Assembly (NCBI RefSeq): GCF_006228125.1
Contig: NZ_VDFY01000190.1
Coordinates: 22,591 to 86,590 of the forward strand
Source of the DNA: Micromonospora orduensis
GTDB lineage: Bacteria > Actinomycetota > Actinomycetes > Mycobacteriales > Micromonosporaceae
Direction of reading: 5' to 3'
DNA: 64,000 bases
Shown: positions 16,488-25,152 of the stretch, one piece after another
How positions within the stretch are numbered: the stretch's first letter is position 1
Layout: every line of letters begins with the position of its first letter
Translations under genes and position numbers: made by a program
The notes under the pieces: model-generated
Told to the model about the DNA's origin: nothing
Seen by the model: the letters and a program-made list of their open reading frames with translations, nothing else
Databases searched by the model: none

Positions 16488-16841
16488 TCAGGCCCCGTCG
16501 AGCGATCGGGCCAGCGCGCAGACGGCGAGCAGTCGGGCGAGCGGCCACTCCGGCTCACTCCAGTCCACCGGGCCGCGCGGCGGGGTCCACCCGTGCTCCA
16601 GAGCCGCCTCGCGCAGGCCCTCGGCGTAGCCGGCGAGGGACGCGGCCGTGAGGGGCTGCCGGTCGCCGTCGAGGCTGTCCCGTACGGCCGCGGCGTGCTG
16701 GTCGACGAGGGCGAGCAGCCCGGGGCGGGTGGCGGCCGCGGCGAGCCCGACGGTGCCCACGGAGACGGTGAGGGCGGCCAGGGTGGACCGCGCCGAGTCG
16801 ACGGCGGTACGGGAGGCGACCCGGGTGAACGGCACACGCAT
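16488..16841 (-). CDS. Small helical protein, DUF6401-like
   Basis: A 117-residue, mostly alpha-helical protein without catalytic motifs. The core RPGLLALVDQHAAAVRDSLD followed by LAGYAEGLREAALEHGW resembles proteins I recall as DUF6401, often found near actinomycete secondary-metabolite genes. No such genes are visible here and that link is not tested. The N-terminus TVSVGTVGLAAAA is mildly hydrophobic but short. ATG 16841 is the best start; there is no strong ribosome site. Function unknown. Confidence 0.7.
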   Translation of the reverse strand: MRVPFTRVASRTAVDSARSTLAALTVSVGTVGLAAAATRPGLLALVDQHAAAVRDSLDGDRQPLTAASLAGYAEGLREAALEHGWTPPRGPVDWSEPEWPLARLLAVCALARSLDGA

Positions 16842-16997
16842 GGTGACCGAGGCTAACCGACAGGTGAGCGGGCCGGCCTCGGCCGCTCGGCGGTGTCGGC
16901 CACGCCACCGGACGACCCCGGGCTGGCCGCGAGGGTTGATCCGGCACAGACGGGGCAGCAGGAGAACCACGGCACACACCAGAGCGCGGAGGCACCG

Positions 16998-17447
16998 ATG
17001 GGACAGCGAGCGGACGCGCCGGACGAGCGGCACCGCCGGCCGGACGGGGTGAGCGACGAGACGGTCGCCGCCCTGGGCAAGCTCAGCGAGGCGCTGGAGT
17101 GCGTGGAGAGGGCCCGGGGGCACCTGTACTCGCTGCACCAGCTGATCGGGCACGCCGACCTGATGCTCGACGAGGCCGTGGAGCGGTTCCGCGCGGCCGG
17201 GCACCAGCAGCTCGCCGACCGGATCGCCACCGAGCTGGTGGGCCGCAACGTCATCGCCGGGCGGTGGACGTTCCAGATCGTCGAGGACTTCGACGACGGC
17301 TACCACGCGCTGTTCCGGGAGCTGGACCAGCAGGCCCGGGACGAGTTGGTGGGTGGGCGGCGGCACCTCTACGAGGCCGAGATGAAGGAGCGCCGCCGCA
17401 GCCGGGGCAGGCCGGGGCACGAGGCCCGGCCGGCAAGCGGCGGCTAG
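16998..17447 (+). CDS. Conserved hypothetical helical protein
   Basis: A 149-residue hydrophilic protein not recognised from any named family. After a charged N-terminus rich in Asp/Arg, it is predicted helical, with LGKLSEALECVERARGHLYS, LHQLIGHADLMLDEAVERFR and a tail rich in Arg and Glu. The motif GRNVIAGRWTFQIVEDFDDGY is the most conserved-looking part. ATG 16998 has GCGGAGG at correct spacing; an earlier ATG at 16893 lacks one. Its stop shares the tetranucleotide CTAG with the stop of the convergent small membrane gene. Confidence 0.8.
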   Translation: MGQRADAPDERHRRPDGVSDETVAALGKLSEALECVERARGHLYSLHQLIGHADLMLDEAVERFRAAGHQQLADRIATELVGRNVIAGRWTFQIVEDFDDGYHALFRELDQQARDELVGGRRHLYEAEMKERRRSRGRPGHEARPASGG

Positions 17448-17653
17448 TCGCCGGTCGCGCCGGTGGGCCGGCGCCGTGTCGCGTCGTCAGCGATGATCAC
17501 GGTGGCCACCATCAGCGCGACGCAGAGGCTGAACAGCCAGGAGTCGTCGGAGACGAGTCGGGCCGAGACCGGCGCCTGGAGCGCGGCGAGCAGGAAGCCG
17601 AGCCAGGCGAGCCGGCGCTGACGCGTGGAGAGGATTCCGGAGCCTTGATGCAT
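17444..17653 (-). CDS. Small two-helix membrane protein
   Basis: About 69 residues with two membrane spans, LAWLGFLLAALQAPVSARL and WLFSLCVALMVATVIIADD, separated by a short acidic loop, and an Arg-rich C-terminus (inside by the positive-inside rule). No family recognised. The ATG at 17653 is the most economical start; the frame is open further upstream. It ends in a CTAG shared with the convergent gene on the other strand, giving a 4-bp tail-to-tail overlap. Confidence 0.6.
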   Translation of the reverse strand: MHQGSGILSTRQRRLAWLGFLLAALQAPVSARLVSDDSWLFSLCVALMVATVIIADDATRRRPTGATGD

Positions 17654-17811
17654 TCCGAAATTCTTACGCGAATCAACCGGGTTGCCGTCCTCCGATCGGC
17701 CGATTCTGGATGAGCTGTCCGTTTTCTCGACCGTCCGGACACCACTTCTTGTCGCGGGAGGCCCGTGGCCGGCGATGACGGTAAGGTGCGCCTGCGGCAG
17801 GATGCTGTCCC

Positions 17812-19071
17812 GTGCCCACTGCGCCCGCGCCCCGCGCGTCACTGCTGCTGCTGGCCTACCTTGCGTTCGTCAGTCTCGGCCTGCCGGACGGGCTGCTCGG
17901 CGTCGGCTGGCCCTCGATCCGGGCGGACTTCGACGTGCCGACCAAGGCGGTGGGGTTGCTGCTCACCGCCGGCACCGTCGGCTACCTGACCTCCAGCGTG
18001 CTGGCCGGGTTCACGCTCGCCCGGGTCGGGGTGGGCGCGCTGCTCGCCGGCAGCACCCTGCTGGCCAGCCTGGCGCTGACCGGCTACACGGTGAGCCCGG
18101 GGCTCGCCGTGATCGTCGGCTGCGCGCTGCTGCTCGGGCTGGGCTCCGGCGCGATCGACTCCGGGCTCAACGCGTACGCCGCCGGGGCGTTCGGCCCGCG
18201 ACACATGAACTGGATGCACGCGTTCTTCGGCCTGGGTGTGGCGATCGGCCCGCTGATCATGACCGGTGCGTTGAGCGCCGGGCTGGCCTGGCGCTGGGGG
18301 TACGGCATCGTGGCCGCCGCCCAACTCGCCCTCGCCACCGCGTTCGCGCTCACCGTGCGCGCCTGGCGCCGCGCACCCACCGATCCGGGCGCCGCGCCGG
18401 CGCCGACCACACCGGCGGTCCGCGTGCCGGTACGCGCCACGCTGCGGTTGCCGGCGGTCTGGTCGGGGACGGTCGGCTTCGCGCTGTACGTGGCGATCGA
18501 GGTGTCCGCCGGGCTGTGGGCGTTCCTGCTGCTCACCGAGGGGCGCGGGCTCAGCGGCGCGGTCGCCGGCGGCTGCGTGTCCGCGTACTGGGGGAGTCTC
18601 TTCGTGGGCCGGGTGGTGCAGGGCGTGGTGGCCGAGCGGCTGGGCACCCGACTCGTGCTGCGCGCCAGCCTGGCCGGGATGGTCGTCGGGGCGGCGCTGA
18701 TCGCCGTACCCGGGTCGGCGGCCCTGGCCGTCGTCGGCCTGGTCGTGGTCGGCTTCGCCGCCGCGCCGGTGTTCCCGCTGCTCACCCTCACCACCGCCGA
18801 CCGGGTCGGCGCGGCCCACGCGGACCGCGCCATCGGCCTCCAGATCGGCGCCGCCGGGCTGGGCGCCGCGCTCGTCCCCGGTGTGCTCGGCGTCCTGATC
18901 GACGCCCTGTCGGTGCAGGTGCTCGGCCCGGCCCTGGTGGTGCTCGCGGTGGCGCTGTTCGTGCTGTACGAGCTGGGTGCCCGCCGTCCCACCCGGCCGG
19001 TCGGACGCCCCGGGCCCGAGTCGGCTCAGCCGTTGTCCGGTCCGGTACGGCCGGTGGTGGAGGGACGGTAG
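17812..19071 (+). CDS. MFS transporter
   Basis: A 419-residue major facilitator with 12 hydrophobic segments in two six-helix halves. The helix 2-3 loop is degenerate (LTSSVLAGFTLARVGVG); AIDSGLNAYAAGAFGPRHMN and NWMHAFFGLGVAIGPL resemble the fucose/glucose-MFS-like group that includes YbjJ-type sugar or drug transporters. The cargo is not known. The central loop (residues 180-205) is Pro/Ala-rich. GTG 17812 is the start. The 3' end overlaps a small convergent gene by 46 bases. No regulator is adjacent. Confidence 0.9.
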   Translation: MPTAPAPRASLLLLAYLAFVSLGLPDGLLGVGWPSIRADFDVPTKAVGLLLTAGTVGYLTSSVLAGFTLARVGVGALLAGSTLLASLALTGYTVSPGLAVIVGCALLLGLGSGAIDSGLNAYAAGAFGPRHMNWMHAFFGLGVAIGPLIMTGALSAGLAWRWGYGIVAAAQLALATAFALTVRAWRRAPTDPGAAPAPTTPAVRVPVRATLRLPAVWSGTVGFALYVAIEVSAGLWAFLLLTEGRGLSGAVAGGCVSAYWGSLFVGRVVQGVVAERLGTRLVLRASLAGMVVGAALIAVPGSAALAVVGLVVVGFAAAPVFPLLTLTTADRVGAAHADRAIGLQIGAAGLGAALVPGVLGVLIDALSVQVLGPALVVLAVALFVLYELGARRPTRPVGRPGPESAQPLSGPVRPVVEGR

Positions 19072-19286
19072 GCGCGCTCCGGGTCGGTCGGCTCCCGGCC
19101 GGCGCCCCGGGCCTGCCCGGCGCGGTCCGCCGCCGCCGGTCCGTGCCCGAACGCGGCCTCCTCGCCGGCGTCGTTGCCGGTCACGTCGTCGGCCTGCCCG
19201 TCGAGGCTGGAGCCCGACACGGCGCGTTCCAACTCCTCCAGCGGGAGTCGTTCCTCGTCCCGCCACACCCTGTTGTCGTCGGTCAT
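19026..19286 (-). CDS. Small acidic hypothetical protein
   Basis: An 86-residue, strongly acidic, low-complexity protein (Asp, Glu, Gly, Ala), probably unstructured, with one short helical piece, RLPLEELERAVSGSSLD. The pattern EERLPLEELERAV and the Asp-rich remainder are common in small actinobacterial proteins of unknown role. ATG 19286 is the likely start. It overlaps the 3' end of the MFS gene by 46 bases on the opposite strand. No function can be proposed. Confidence 0.6.
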   Translation of the reverse strand: MTDDNRVWRDEERLPLEELERAVSGSSLDGQADDVTGNDAGEEAAFGHGPAAADRAGQARGAGREPTDPERAYRPSTTGRTGPDNG

Positions 19287-19349
19287 GCCCTCAGCCGTAC
19301 CCGGGCGCGATGATCGCAAACGGCGCCGCGCGGGCGGGCTCGGACACGG

Positions 19350-19380
19350 CGATGGCCGCCGGGAACTCCGGCGGCCATCG
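19350..19380 (-). terminator. Hairpin terminator after SRPBCC gene
   Basis: A perfect 13-bp stem, CGATGGCCGCCGG with CCGGCGGCCATCG, around a 5-base GAACT loop. It sits 19 bases beyond the stop of the minus-strand SRPBCC gene. Confidence 0.85.
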
Positions 19381-19398
19381 CGTGGGTGCTACTCGGGG

Positions 19399-19860
19399 TC
19401 ACGGCTGCGGGCGGTCCACCGACCCGCGCCAGGCGCCGGTCTCCTGACCGCGCCGCTCGATGAAGGTCTTGAACCGCTCCAGGTCGCCCTTGGCCCGCCG
19501 GTCGACGATGCCGAGCTTGTCGCCGGCCTGCTCGACCACCCCGTGCGGCTCGAACTCGAGCTGGAGGGTGACCCGGGTCTTGTCCTCGTCCAGGCGGTGG
19601 AAGGTCACCACACCGGCCTGCTGCGTACCGCCTGTGGAACGCCAGGCCACCCGCTCGTCGGGCAGCTGCTCGGTGATCTCGGCGTCGAACTCCCGCTTCA
19701 CCCCGGCGATGTCCACCGTCCAGTGGGTCATCGTGTCGGAGAGCTGCCGGACCTCCTGCACACCCTCCATGAACTGGGGGAACTCCTCGAACTGCGTCCA
19801 CTGGTCGTAGGCGGTGCGGACGGGTACGGCAACGTCGACGTGTTCGGTAACGCCACTCAT
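19399..19860 (-). CDS. SRPBCC (START-like) family protein
   Basis: A 153-residue helix-grip protein of the polyketide-cyclase/dehydrase type. The start is VTEHVDVAVPVRTAYDQWTQ, followed by FEEFPQFMEGVQEVRQLSD, the strand THWTVDIAGVKREFDAEI and the W-x-S-x-G block VAWRSTGGTQQAG. It binds small hydrophobic ligands in related proteins; no catalytic residues define a reaction. A good GGAGG box precedes ATG 19860. It is followed by a strong terminator and preceded by the DUF2795 gene (52 bases), so the two may be co-transcribed. Confidence 0.9.
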   Translation of the reverse strand: MSGVTEHVDVAVPVRTAYDQWTQFEEFPQFMEGVQEVRQLSDTMTHWTVDIAGVKREFDAEITEQLPDERVAWRSTGGTQQAGVVTFHRLDEDKTRVTLQLEFEPHGVVEQAGDKLGIVDRRAKGDLERFKTFIERRGQETGAWRGSVDRPQP

Positions 19861-19912
19861 CTGGGGAACCTCCTTCGGCCGGTGAGCGCGCGGATCGGGG
19901 GCGATCCCTGCC

Positions 19913-20329
19913 TCACCAGCGGGTTGTCTCGTTCTTGTGGCCGAGCGCGGCCCACACCTCGGAGACGGTCTGGTACTCGGTGCCCTCGGGCAACCGCTCC
20001 AGGGCCGCCACGATGTCGTCCGGCGCCTCGTTCTCGCGGGCGCTGGCGATGAGGACGAGGCGGTCGCCCGGCAGGGCGCTCATCGAGATGAATCGGCCGA
20101 GCCGGCTGCGCTGCTCGACATCCGTGGAACTCATCCCCTGCGGGGTGCCGGTGCGCAGGTCGCCGGCCGGGGCGGTCGTCGTCTCCGGCTGGTCCTCGCC
20201 CGCCGGTTCCGGGACCCGCGACTCGTCGACCCGAGAGCCGCCGGTCCCCGGCCCCTGTACGAGGCCGCTGACCTCCTGGCTCATCTGCTCGTCAATCCTC
20301 GGTCCGTGCTTGCTGTTGCCACGCTCCAT
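19913..20329 (-). CDS. DUF2795 domain-containing protein
   Basis: A 138-residue protein. The first 80 residues are hydrophilic and likely disordered, opening with MERGNSKHGPRIDEQM, a start typical of actinobacterial DUF2795 proteins. The C-terminal 50 residues form the DUF2795 domain: LVLIASARENEAPDDIVAAL, ERLPEGTEYQTVSEVWAALG. The domain has no assigned biochemical role. It is found in many short actinobacterial proteins and may bind nucleic acid (unproven). It is probably in one unit with the SRPBCC gene downstream; the BrkB gene lies upstream on the same strand, 86 bases away. Confidence 0.87.
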   Translation of the reverse strand: MERGNSKHGPRIDEQMSQEVSGLVQGPGTGGSRVDESRVPEPAGEDQPETTTAPAGDLRTGTPQGMSSTDVEQRSRLGRFISMSALPGDRLVLIASARENEAPDDIVAALERLPEGTEYQTVSEVWAALGHKNETTRW

Positions 20330-20415
20330 GCCTTCTGCGCTACCCGACGCCAGGGCCGGTAAACCGGAACCCGACCACGAAGCGGCCCCCGGACCGGACA
20401 TCCGGGCACGGCGGT

Positions 20416-21402
20416 TCAGTCGTCGGCGGGCTTGCGGGGCGGCAGCACCGGTTCCTCCGGGTCCGGGTCGCCGGCCTGCAACTGCCGCCCCCGCTGCACC
20501 TCGGCGTTGATCTGCACGCCCAGCATCAGCGCCGAGTTCGACAGGTAGAGCCAGACGAGGAAGGCGATGGCCGCGCCCAGGCTGCCGTATGTCGCGTCGT
20601 ACGAGGCGAAGTTGGCCACGTACAGACCGAAGCCGAAGGAGACCAGCGCCCAGGAGACGAGCGCCACCGCGCCGCCCGGGGTGAGCCAGCGGAACCGGGG
20701 CTGGCGCACGTTCGGGGCGATCCAGAACAGCAGCGACAGCAGCGCCATCATGATCATGGCGAGGACCGGCCACTTCGCCACGCTCCACACCGTGCGGGCC
20801 AGGCCACCGGCGTTGACCAGGTCGCCGACCGCGTCGGTGACCGGGCCGCTGACGATCAGCCCGAGGGCGACCACCGCGAGGAGCACCAACGTGATCGCGG
20901 CCAGACCGATCTGCAGCGGCCGCAGCTTCCACACCGCCCGGCCCTCGGTCACCCCGTAGATGGCGTTCGAGGCCCGCGTGAACGCCCCGATGAAGCCCGA
21001 CGCCGACCACAGCGCACCGAGCAGACCGAAACTCAGCAGCAGCTTGGGATTGCTCTGCTCGACCACCACCGACCGGATCACCCCGACCACGCCACCCTCG
21101 TCGTCGGTCAGCACCGACCCGGCGCCCACCTGGTCGGCGAGGTCGACCACCGTGTCGACGGTCTGTTCGCCGGAGGACACCAGGCCGACCAGGGCCACCA
21201 CCACGATGGCGGACGGGAAGAGCGCCAGAACGCCGTAGTACGTCAACGCGGCGGCCCAGTCCGAGCAGTTGTCGGTGACGAAGTTCCGCACGCTGCGGAC
21301 CAGCACGCCACGCCAGGTCCGCCAGTTGAGCTGGCGCACCCGCCGGGGCAGCCGCGCGCCGGAGGCGCCGCCGAGGGTCGTACCCGACTCAGTGGTCGTC
21401 AT
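20416..21402 (-). CDS. YihY/BrkB-family membrane protein
   Basis: A 328-residue integral membrane protein of the YihY/virulence-factor BrkB family (often misnamed RNase BN). After about 40 cytosolic residues it has six hydrophobic segments, with the conserved DWAAALTYYGVLALFPSAIV, LLGALWSASGFIGAFTRASN, and a C-terminal YGSLGAAIAFLVWLYLSNSA segment. The polar C-tail is Pro-rich. Its molecular role is unknown; proposals include transport and envelope integrity. ATG 21402 follows a weak purine stretch. It is divergent from the ChaB gene. Confidence 0.92.
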   Translation of the reverse strand: MTTTESGTTLGGASGARLPRRVRQLNWRTWRGVLVRSVRNFVTDNCSDWAAALTYYGVLALFPSAIVVVALVGLVSSGEQTVDTVVDLADQVGAGSVLTDDEGGVVGVIRSVVVEQSNPKLLLSFGLLGALWSASGFIGAFTRASNAIYGVTEGRAVWKLRPLQIGLAAITLVLLAVVALGLIVSGPVTDAVGDLVNAGGLARTVWSVAKWPVLAMIMMALLSLLFWIAPNVRQPRFRWLTPGGAVALVSWALVSFGFGLYVANFASYDATYGSLGAAIAFLVWLYLSNSALMLGVQINAEVQRGRQLQAGDPDPEEPVLPPRKPADD

Positions 21403-21559
21403 GCCGCTCCCATGTGCGCCCGGCCGCCGGATGACCGGTCGTCCGGTCGGGCCTGGCCGGCCGGTACCCCAGCCGGGAAATCGGCAAACCCGCCCGGCGG
21501 TTTGCCCGCGGGCGTCAGGGGAACGGCAGGGGAATCTGACCGACACGGAGGAGGACGAG

Positions 21560-21961
21560 ATGCCCGGGCGCGAGGACATGCCCAGCACGCTGCGACGCTC
21601 CCCGGACAAGGCGCAGCGCACCTGGGAGAAGACGCACGACTCGGCGGTGCAGACCTACGGCGAGGGGGAGCGGTCGCACCGCACCGCCTTCGCGGCGGTG
21701 AAGCACGAGTTCGAGAAGGTGGGCGACCACTGGGAGCCCAAGGGCCGCAAGGGCCCGAGCGACGCCCAGGCGGCAGGCGGTGGACCGGAACGCCGCGCGC
21801 CCACCGCGGGCGGGGTGGACGCCAACGCCAGCAAGGACCACCTGATGTCGGTGGCCCGTAAGCTGGACGTGCCCGGCCGGTCCAGCATGACCAAGCCGGA
21901 GCTGGTCAAGGCCATCGAGAAGGCCAACGACCGCGCGACCCGCAAGGCCCGCGGCGACTGA
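21560..21961 (+). CDS. ChaB family protein with Rho-N-like C-terminus
   Basis: A 133-residue protein. The N-terminal ChaB domain (residues 1-60) has MPSTLRRSPDKAQRTWEKTH and a later AFAAVKHEFEKVGDHWEPKG. After a Gly-rich linker, the last 40 residues (LMSVARKLDVPGRSSMTKPE, LVKAIEKAN) resemble the Rho N-terminal/SAP-like helical fold used to bind nucleic acid. ChaB was first linked to the ChaA cation antiporter in E. coli, but its function is not settled. A strong GGAGGAGG box precedes ATG 21560. A 15-bp hairpin terminator follows. Confidence 0.9.
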   Translation: MPGREDMPSTLRRSPDKAQRTWEKTHDSAVQTYGEGERSHRTAFAAVKHEFEKVGDHWEPKGRKGPSDAQAAGGGPERRAPTAGGVDANASKDHLMSVARKLDVPGRSSMTKPELVKAIEKANDRATRKARGD

Positions 21962-21977
21962 CCACCCACGACGGTAC

Positions 21978-22014
21978 GCACGGGCGGACGCGGCACACCC
22001 GCGTCCGCCCGTGC
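21978..22014. terminator. Bidirectional hairpin terminator
   Basis: A perfect 15-bp stem, GCACGGGCGGACGCG pairing with CGCGTCCGCCCGTGC, with a 7-base loop, between the convergent ChaB and aldehyde dehydrogenase genes. Confidence 0.88.
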
Positions 22015-22018
22015 CTCG

Positions 22019-23452
22019 TCACCAGTGCCCGCCGGCCGGCGCCTCGATGTGCACCGCCTTGGTGGCCGTGAACTCGTCCAGCAGCTCCGGGCCGTAGCCG
22101 AAGCCCTGCCCGCTGGCACCGCGTGGATGCGCGGCGCCGCCCGGCGCCCCGCCGAACACCGAGTTGATCTTCACCGTGCCCACCGGCAGCTCCCGCCACG
22201 CCCGCTGCGCGTGGCTCATCGAGGCGGTGAGCACCGTGGCGGCCAGCCCGTACGGGGAGTCCGCCGCGCAGCGCAGCGCCTCCTCGTACGAGTCGACGAC
22301 CACCACCGGGGCGACCGGCCCGAACGTCTCCTCCCGCACCAGCGGCATGTCGTGCCGGCAGTCGGTGACCACGGTGGCGGGGTAGAACGCCCCCGGCCCG
22401 TCCGGCACCTCCCCGCCGACGCGTACCCGCGCACCCGCGGCCACGGCGGCCGCAACCTGCCCGTGCACGTGGTCCCGGTGCCGCCGGTCGACAAGCGGAC
22501 CGAGCTCGGTGTCCGGGTTCCGCCCCGGTCCGGTCCGCAGCGCGCCCGCCCGTCGCACAAGCGCCGCCACGAAGTCCTCGGCCACGTCCCGGTGCGCGTA
22601 GATGCGTTCCACCGCGACGCAGATCTGCCCGGCGTTGGCGAACGCGCCGAGCGCCGCCTGCTCCGCCGCCCACTCCGGATCCACGCCCGCGTCGACCACG
22701 AGGGGGTCGCTGCCACCGTTCTCCAGCAGCACCTTCGCGCCGGTGCCGGCCGCCGCCGCGGCGATGGCCCGTCCGGTCGCCGTGGAGCCCACGTGCGCCA
22801 CCACGTCGACCTCCTGGGCGGCCAGCGCCGCACCGACCTGCGGACCGCCGGTGAGCAGCGACAGCACCCCGGCCGGCAGCGCCCCGTCCAGCGCCCGCGC
22901 CAGCAGCCAACCCGTCGCCGGCGTCCGCTCGCTGGGCTTGTAGAGCACCACGTTGCCGGTGACCAGGGCCGCGCCGAGCAGCCCACAGGAGACCGCCACC
23001 GGGTCGTTCCACGGGGTGATCGCGGCCACCACGCCGCGCGGCTGCGGAGTCATGAAGTCCAGCGCGTCCCCCGCGCCGTTGAGCGTCCGTCCGCCGCGCA
23101 GCGGGGCCAGCTCCGCGTACTGTCGCAGGGTGCCGATGCCCGCCTCGACGCCGCCGCGGGCGTCCGCCAGGGGTTTGCCCATCTCCGCCGTGACCACCGC
23201 CGCCAACTCGTCGGTGGCCGCGGCGACCGCGTCCGCGGCCCGGTGCAGCGCCGCCGCCCGTGCGGCCGGCGCGGTCGCCGCCCACTCCGCCGCCGCGCCG
23301 CGCGCCGCCTGTGCCGCCTTGCCGACCTCGTCGGCCGTGGCCACCGGCGCCGTGCTGACCGGCGAACCGTCCGCCGGGTCGTGCACGACCAGCTCACCGC
23401 CGTCGCCGCCCGCACCCCACACCCCGCCCACCAGCTGCGCAATCGTGTACAT
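22019..23452 (-). CDS. NAD(P)-dependent aldehyde dehydrogenase
   Basis: A 477-residue aldehyde dehydrogenase of normal length. PRGVVAAITPWNDPVAVSCG is the cofactor entry region, YKPSERTPATGW holds the conserved Lys/Ser, HVGSTATGRAIAAAAA is the nucleotide-binding turn, LLENGGSDPLVV carries the general-base Glu, and FANAGQICVAVERIY the nucleophile Cys. It oxidises an aldehyde to the acid with NAD(P)+; the aldehyde is unknown. It lacks a signal peptide. ATG 23452 is divergent from the carotenoid-desaturase-like gene, 72 bases apart, so the two could share control. Confidence 0.94.
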   Translation of the reverse strand: MYTIAQLVGGVWGAGGDGGELVVHDPADGSPVSTAPVATADEVGKAAQAARGAAAEWAATAPAARAAALHRAADAVAAATDELAAVVTAEMGKPLADARGGVEAGIGTLRQYAELAPLRGGRTLNGAGDALDFMTPQPRGVVAAITPWNDPVAVSCGLLGAALVTGNVVLYKPSERTPATGWLLARALDGALPAGVLSLLTGGPQVGAALAAQEVDVVAHVGSTATGRAIAAAAAGTGAKVLLENGGSDPLVVDAGVDPEWAAEQAALGAFANAGQICVAVERIYAHRDVAEDFVAALVRRAGALRTGPGRNPDTELGPLVDRRHRDHVHGQVAAAVAAGARVRVGGEVPDGPGAFYPATVVTDCRHDMPLVREETFGPVAPVVVVDSYEEALRCAADSPYGLAATVLTASMSHAQRAWRELPVGTVKINSVFGGAPGGAAHPRGASGQGFGYGPELLDEFTATKAVHIEAPAGGHW

Positions 23453-23524
23453 GCGGCGCTGGATGCCCCGGCCCGGGCGAGGCAAACGCGTTTCGCCCGG
23501 TTGCGCGCCGGGTAGCCGGATCGG

Positions 23525-25132
23525 ATGACTACCACCGGCGCGCAGAGCGCGGACGCCGTCGTCGTCGGGGCCGGTCACAATGGCCTGGTCGCGGCCAACC
23601 TGCTGGCCGACGCCGGATGGGACGTGGTGGTGCTGGAGGCCACCGCCGTGCCCGGTGGCGCCGTCCGCTCCGCCGAGGTGACCGCGCCCGGCTACCTCAG
23701 CGACCTCTACAGCTCCTTCTACCCCCTGGGGTACGCCTCGCCGGTGCTGCGCGGGCTCGACCTGGGCCGGCATGGCCTGTCCTGGCGGCACGCCCCGGAC
23801 GTGCTGGCGCACCTGCTGCCCGACGGACGGGCCGCGGTGATCAACCGGGATCCGGACGTCACCGCCGCCTCTCTGGAGCAGTTCGCCCCGGGCGACGGCA
23901 AGCGCTGGCTCAACGCGTACACCGACTGGCTCGACGTGGCCGAGCCGATGCTGGACACCATCACCGCACCGTTCCCGCCGGTACGCGGCGGGCTGGGTCT
24001 GTTGCGCCGGCTGCGGATCGCCGGCGCGCTACGGCTGGCCCGTCGGCTCGTGGTGCCGGTGCGCAAGCTCGGCGACGAACTCTTCGACGGCCCCGGCGGG
24101 CCGGCGCTGCTGGCCGGCTGCGCCCTGCACACCGACCTGTCCCCGGAGGAGGCCGGCTCCGGGGTGTACGGGTGGCTGCTGGCCATGCTCGGGCAGCAGG
24201 TCGGCTGGCCGGTGCCCGACGGCGGCGCGCAGCGGATCACCGACGCGCTCGTCGCCCGCCTCCAGGAGCGCGGCGGGGCGATCCTCTACGGCGCCCAGGT
24301 CGACCGGGTGCTCACCGCCCGAGGTCGGGCGATGGGCGTCCGTACCGTCGGCGGGGCGCTGTGGCGGGCCCGGCGGGCCGTGCTCGCCGACGTCCCGGCC
24401 CCCGCGCTCTACCTCGACCTGGTCGGCGCGGCGGCGCTGCCGTCCCGGCTGGTCGAGGACCTGGCGCACTTCCGGTGGGACGGCTCGACGCTCAAGGTGG
24501 ACTGGGCGCTCTCCGCGCCGGTGCCGTGGACGAACCGGCAGGTCGCCGGCGCGGGCACCGTGCACCTCGGCGCGGACCTGGACGGGCTCACCCACTACGC
24601 CGGCGAGCTGGCCCGGGGCGAGCTGCCCCGCGACCCGTTCCTGCTGGTGGGGCAGATGTCGGTGGCCGACCCGAGTCACTCCCCGCCGGGCACCGAGTCG
24701 TTGTGGGCGTACACCCACCTGCCGTTCCGGCGGGACTGGCGGGCCGACGACGTCGTCGGGCACGTGCAGCGGATGGAGGACGTGTTGGAGGCGGCGGCTC
24801 CGGGCTTCCGGCAGCTGATCGTGGGCCGGCACGTGGCCGGGCCGGCCGACCTGGAGAAGCAGAACCCGAGCCTGGTCGGCGGTGCGATCGGTGGTGGCAC
24901 GGCCGCCGCGTACCAGCAGCTGTTCCTGCGTCCGATCCCAGGCCTGGGCCGGGCGGACACCCCGGTGGACCGGCTCTTCCTGGCCAGTTCGTCGGCGCAC
25001 CCCGGTGGCGGGGTGCACGGCGCACCCGGCGCGAACGCTGCCCGCGCGGCGCTGGCCCGCGACCGCGCGCTCACCGGCCGCGCCTACGCGGCAGCCATCG
25101 CGAAAGCCCACCAGGCGGTCTACCCCACCTGA
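23525..25132 (+). CDS. Phytoene-desaturase-like FAD oxidoreductase
   Basis: A 535-residue flavoprotein. The N-terminal dinucleotide fold DAVVVGAGHNGLVAANLLAD is followed by the CrtI-type loop EATAVPGGAVRSAEVT. The C-terminal FAD cap includes RLFLASSSAHPGGGVHGAPG followed by ANAARAAL. This arrangement places it with carotenoid-desaturase-related oxidoreductases (NAD(P)/FAD-dependent oxidoreductase, pyridine nucleotide-disulfide class 2 type in humans). No other carotenoid gene is nearby, so carotenoid desaturation is not supported; another hydrophobic substrate is possible. ATG 23525 starts right after the divergent promoter gap. Confidence 0.9.
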   Translation: MTTTGAQSADAVVVGAGHNGLVAANLLADAGWDVVVLEATAVPGGAVRSAEVTAPGYLSDLYSSFYPLGYASPVLRGLDLGRHGLSWRHAPDVLAHLLPDGRAAVINRDPDVTAASLEQFAPGDGKRWLNAYTDWLDVAEPMLDTITAPFPPVRGGLGLLRRLRIAGALRLARRLVVPVRKLGDELFDGPGGPALLAGCALHTDLSPEEAGSGVYGWLLAMLGQQVGWPVPDGGAQRITDALVARLQERGGAILYGAQVDRVLTARGRAMGVRTVGGALWRARRAVLADVPAPALYLDLVGAAALPSRLVEDLAHFRWDGSTLKVDWALSAPVPWTNRQVAGAGTVHLGADLDGLTHYAGELARGELPRDPFLLVGQMSVADPSHSPPGTESLWAYTHLPFRRDWRADDVVGHVQRMEDVLEAAAPGFRQLIVGRHVAGPADLEKQNPSLVGGAIGGGTAAAYQQLFLRPIPGLGRADTPVDRLFLASSSAHPGGGVHGAPGANAARAALARDRALTGRAYAAAIAKAHQAVYPT

Positions 25133-25152
25133 CCCGCCCCCGCCCCGGCCTC

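Noticed and set aside
22025..23515. 496-residue plus-strand frame over the aldehyde dehydrogenase
   Set aside because: It is Arg/His-rich with no domain; the minus strand encodes a complete dehydrogenase with all catalytic motifs.
23525..25132. Carotenoid biosynthesis gene cluster
   Set aside because: The CrtI-like oxidoreductase is alone. No phytoene synthase, cyclase or GGPP synthase gene is present in the window.
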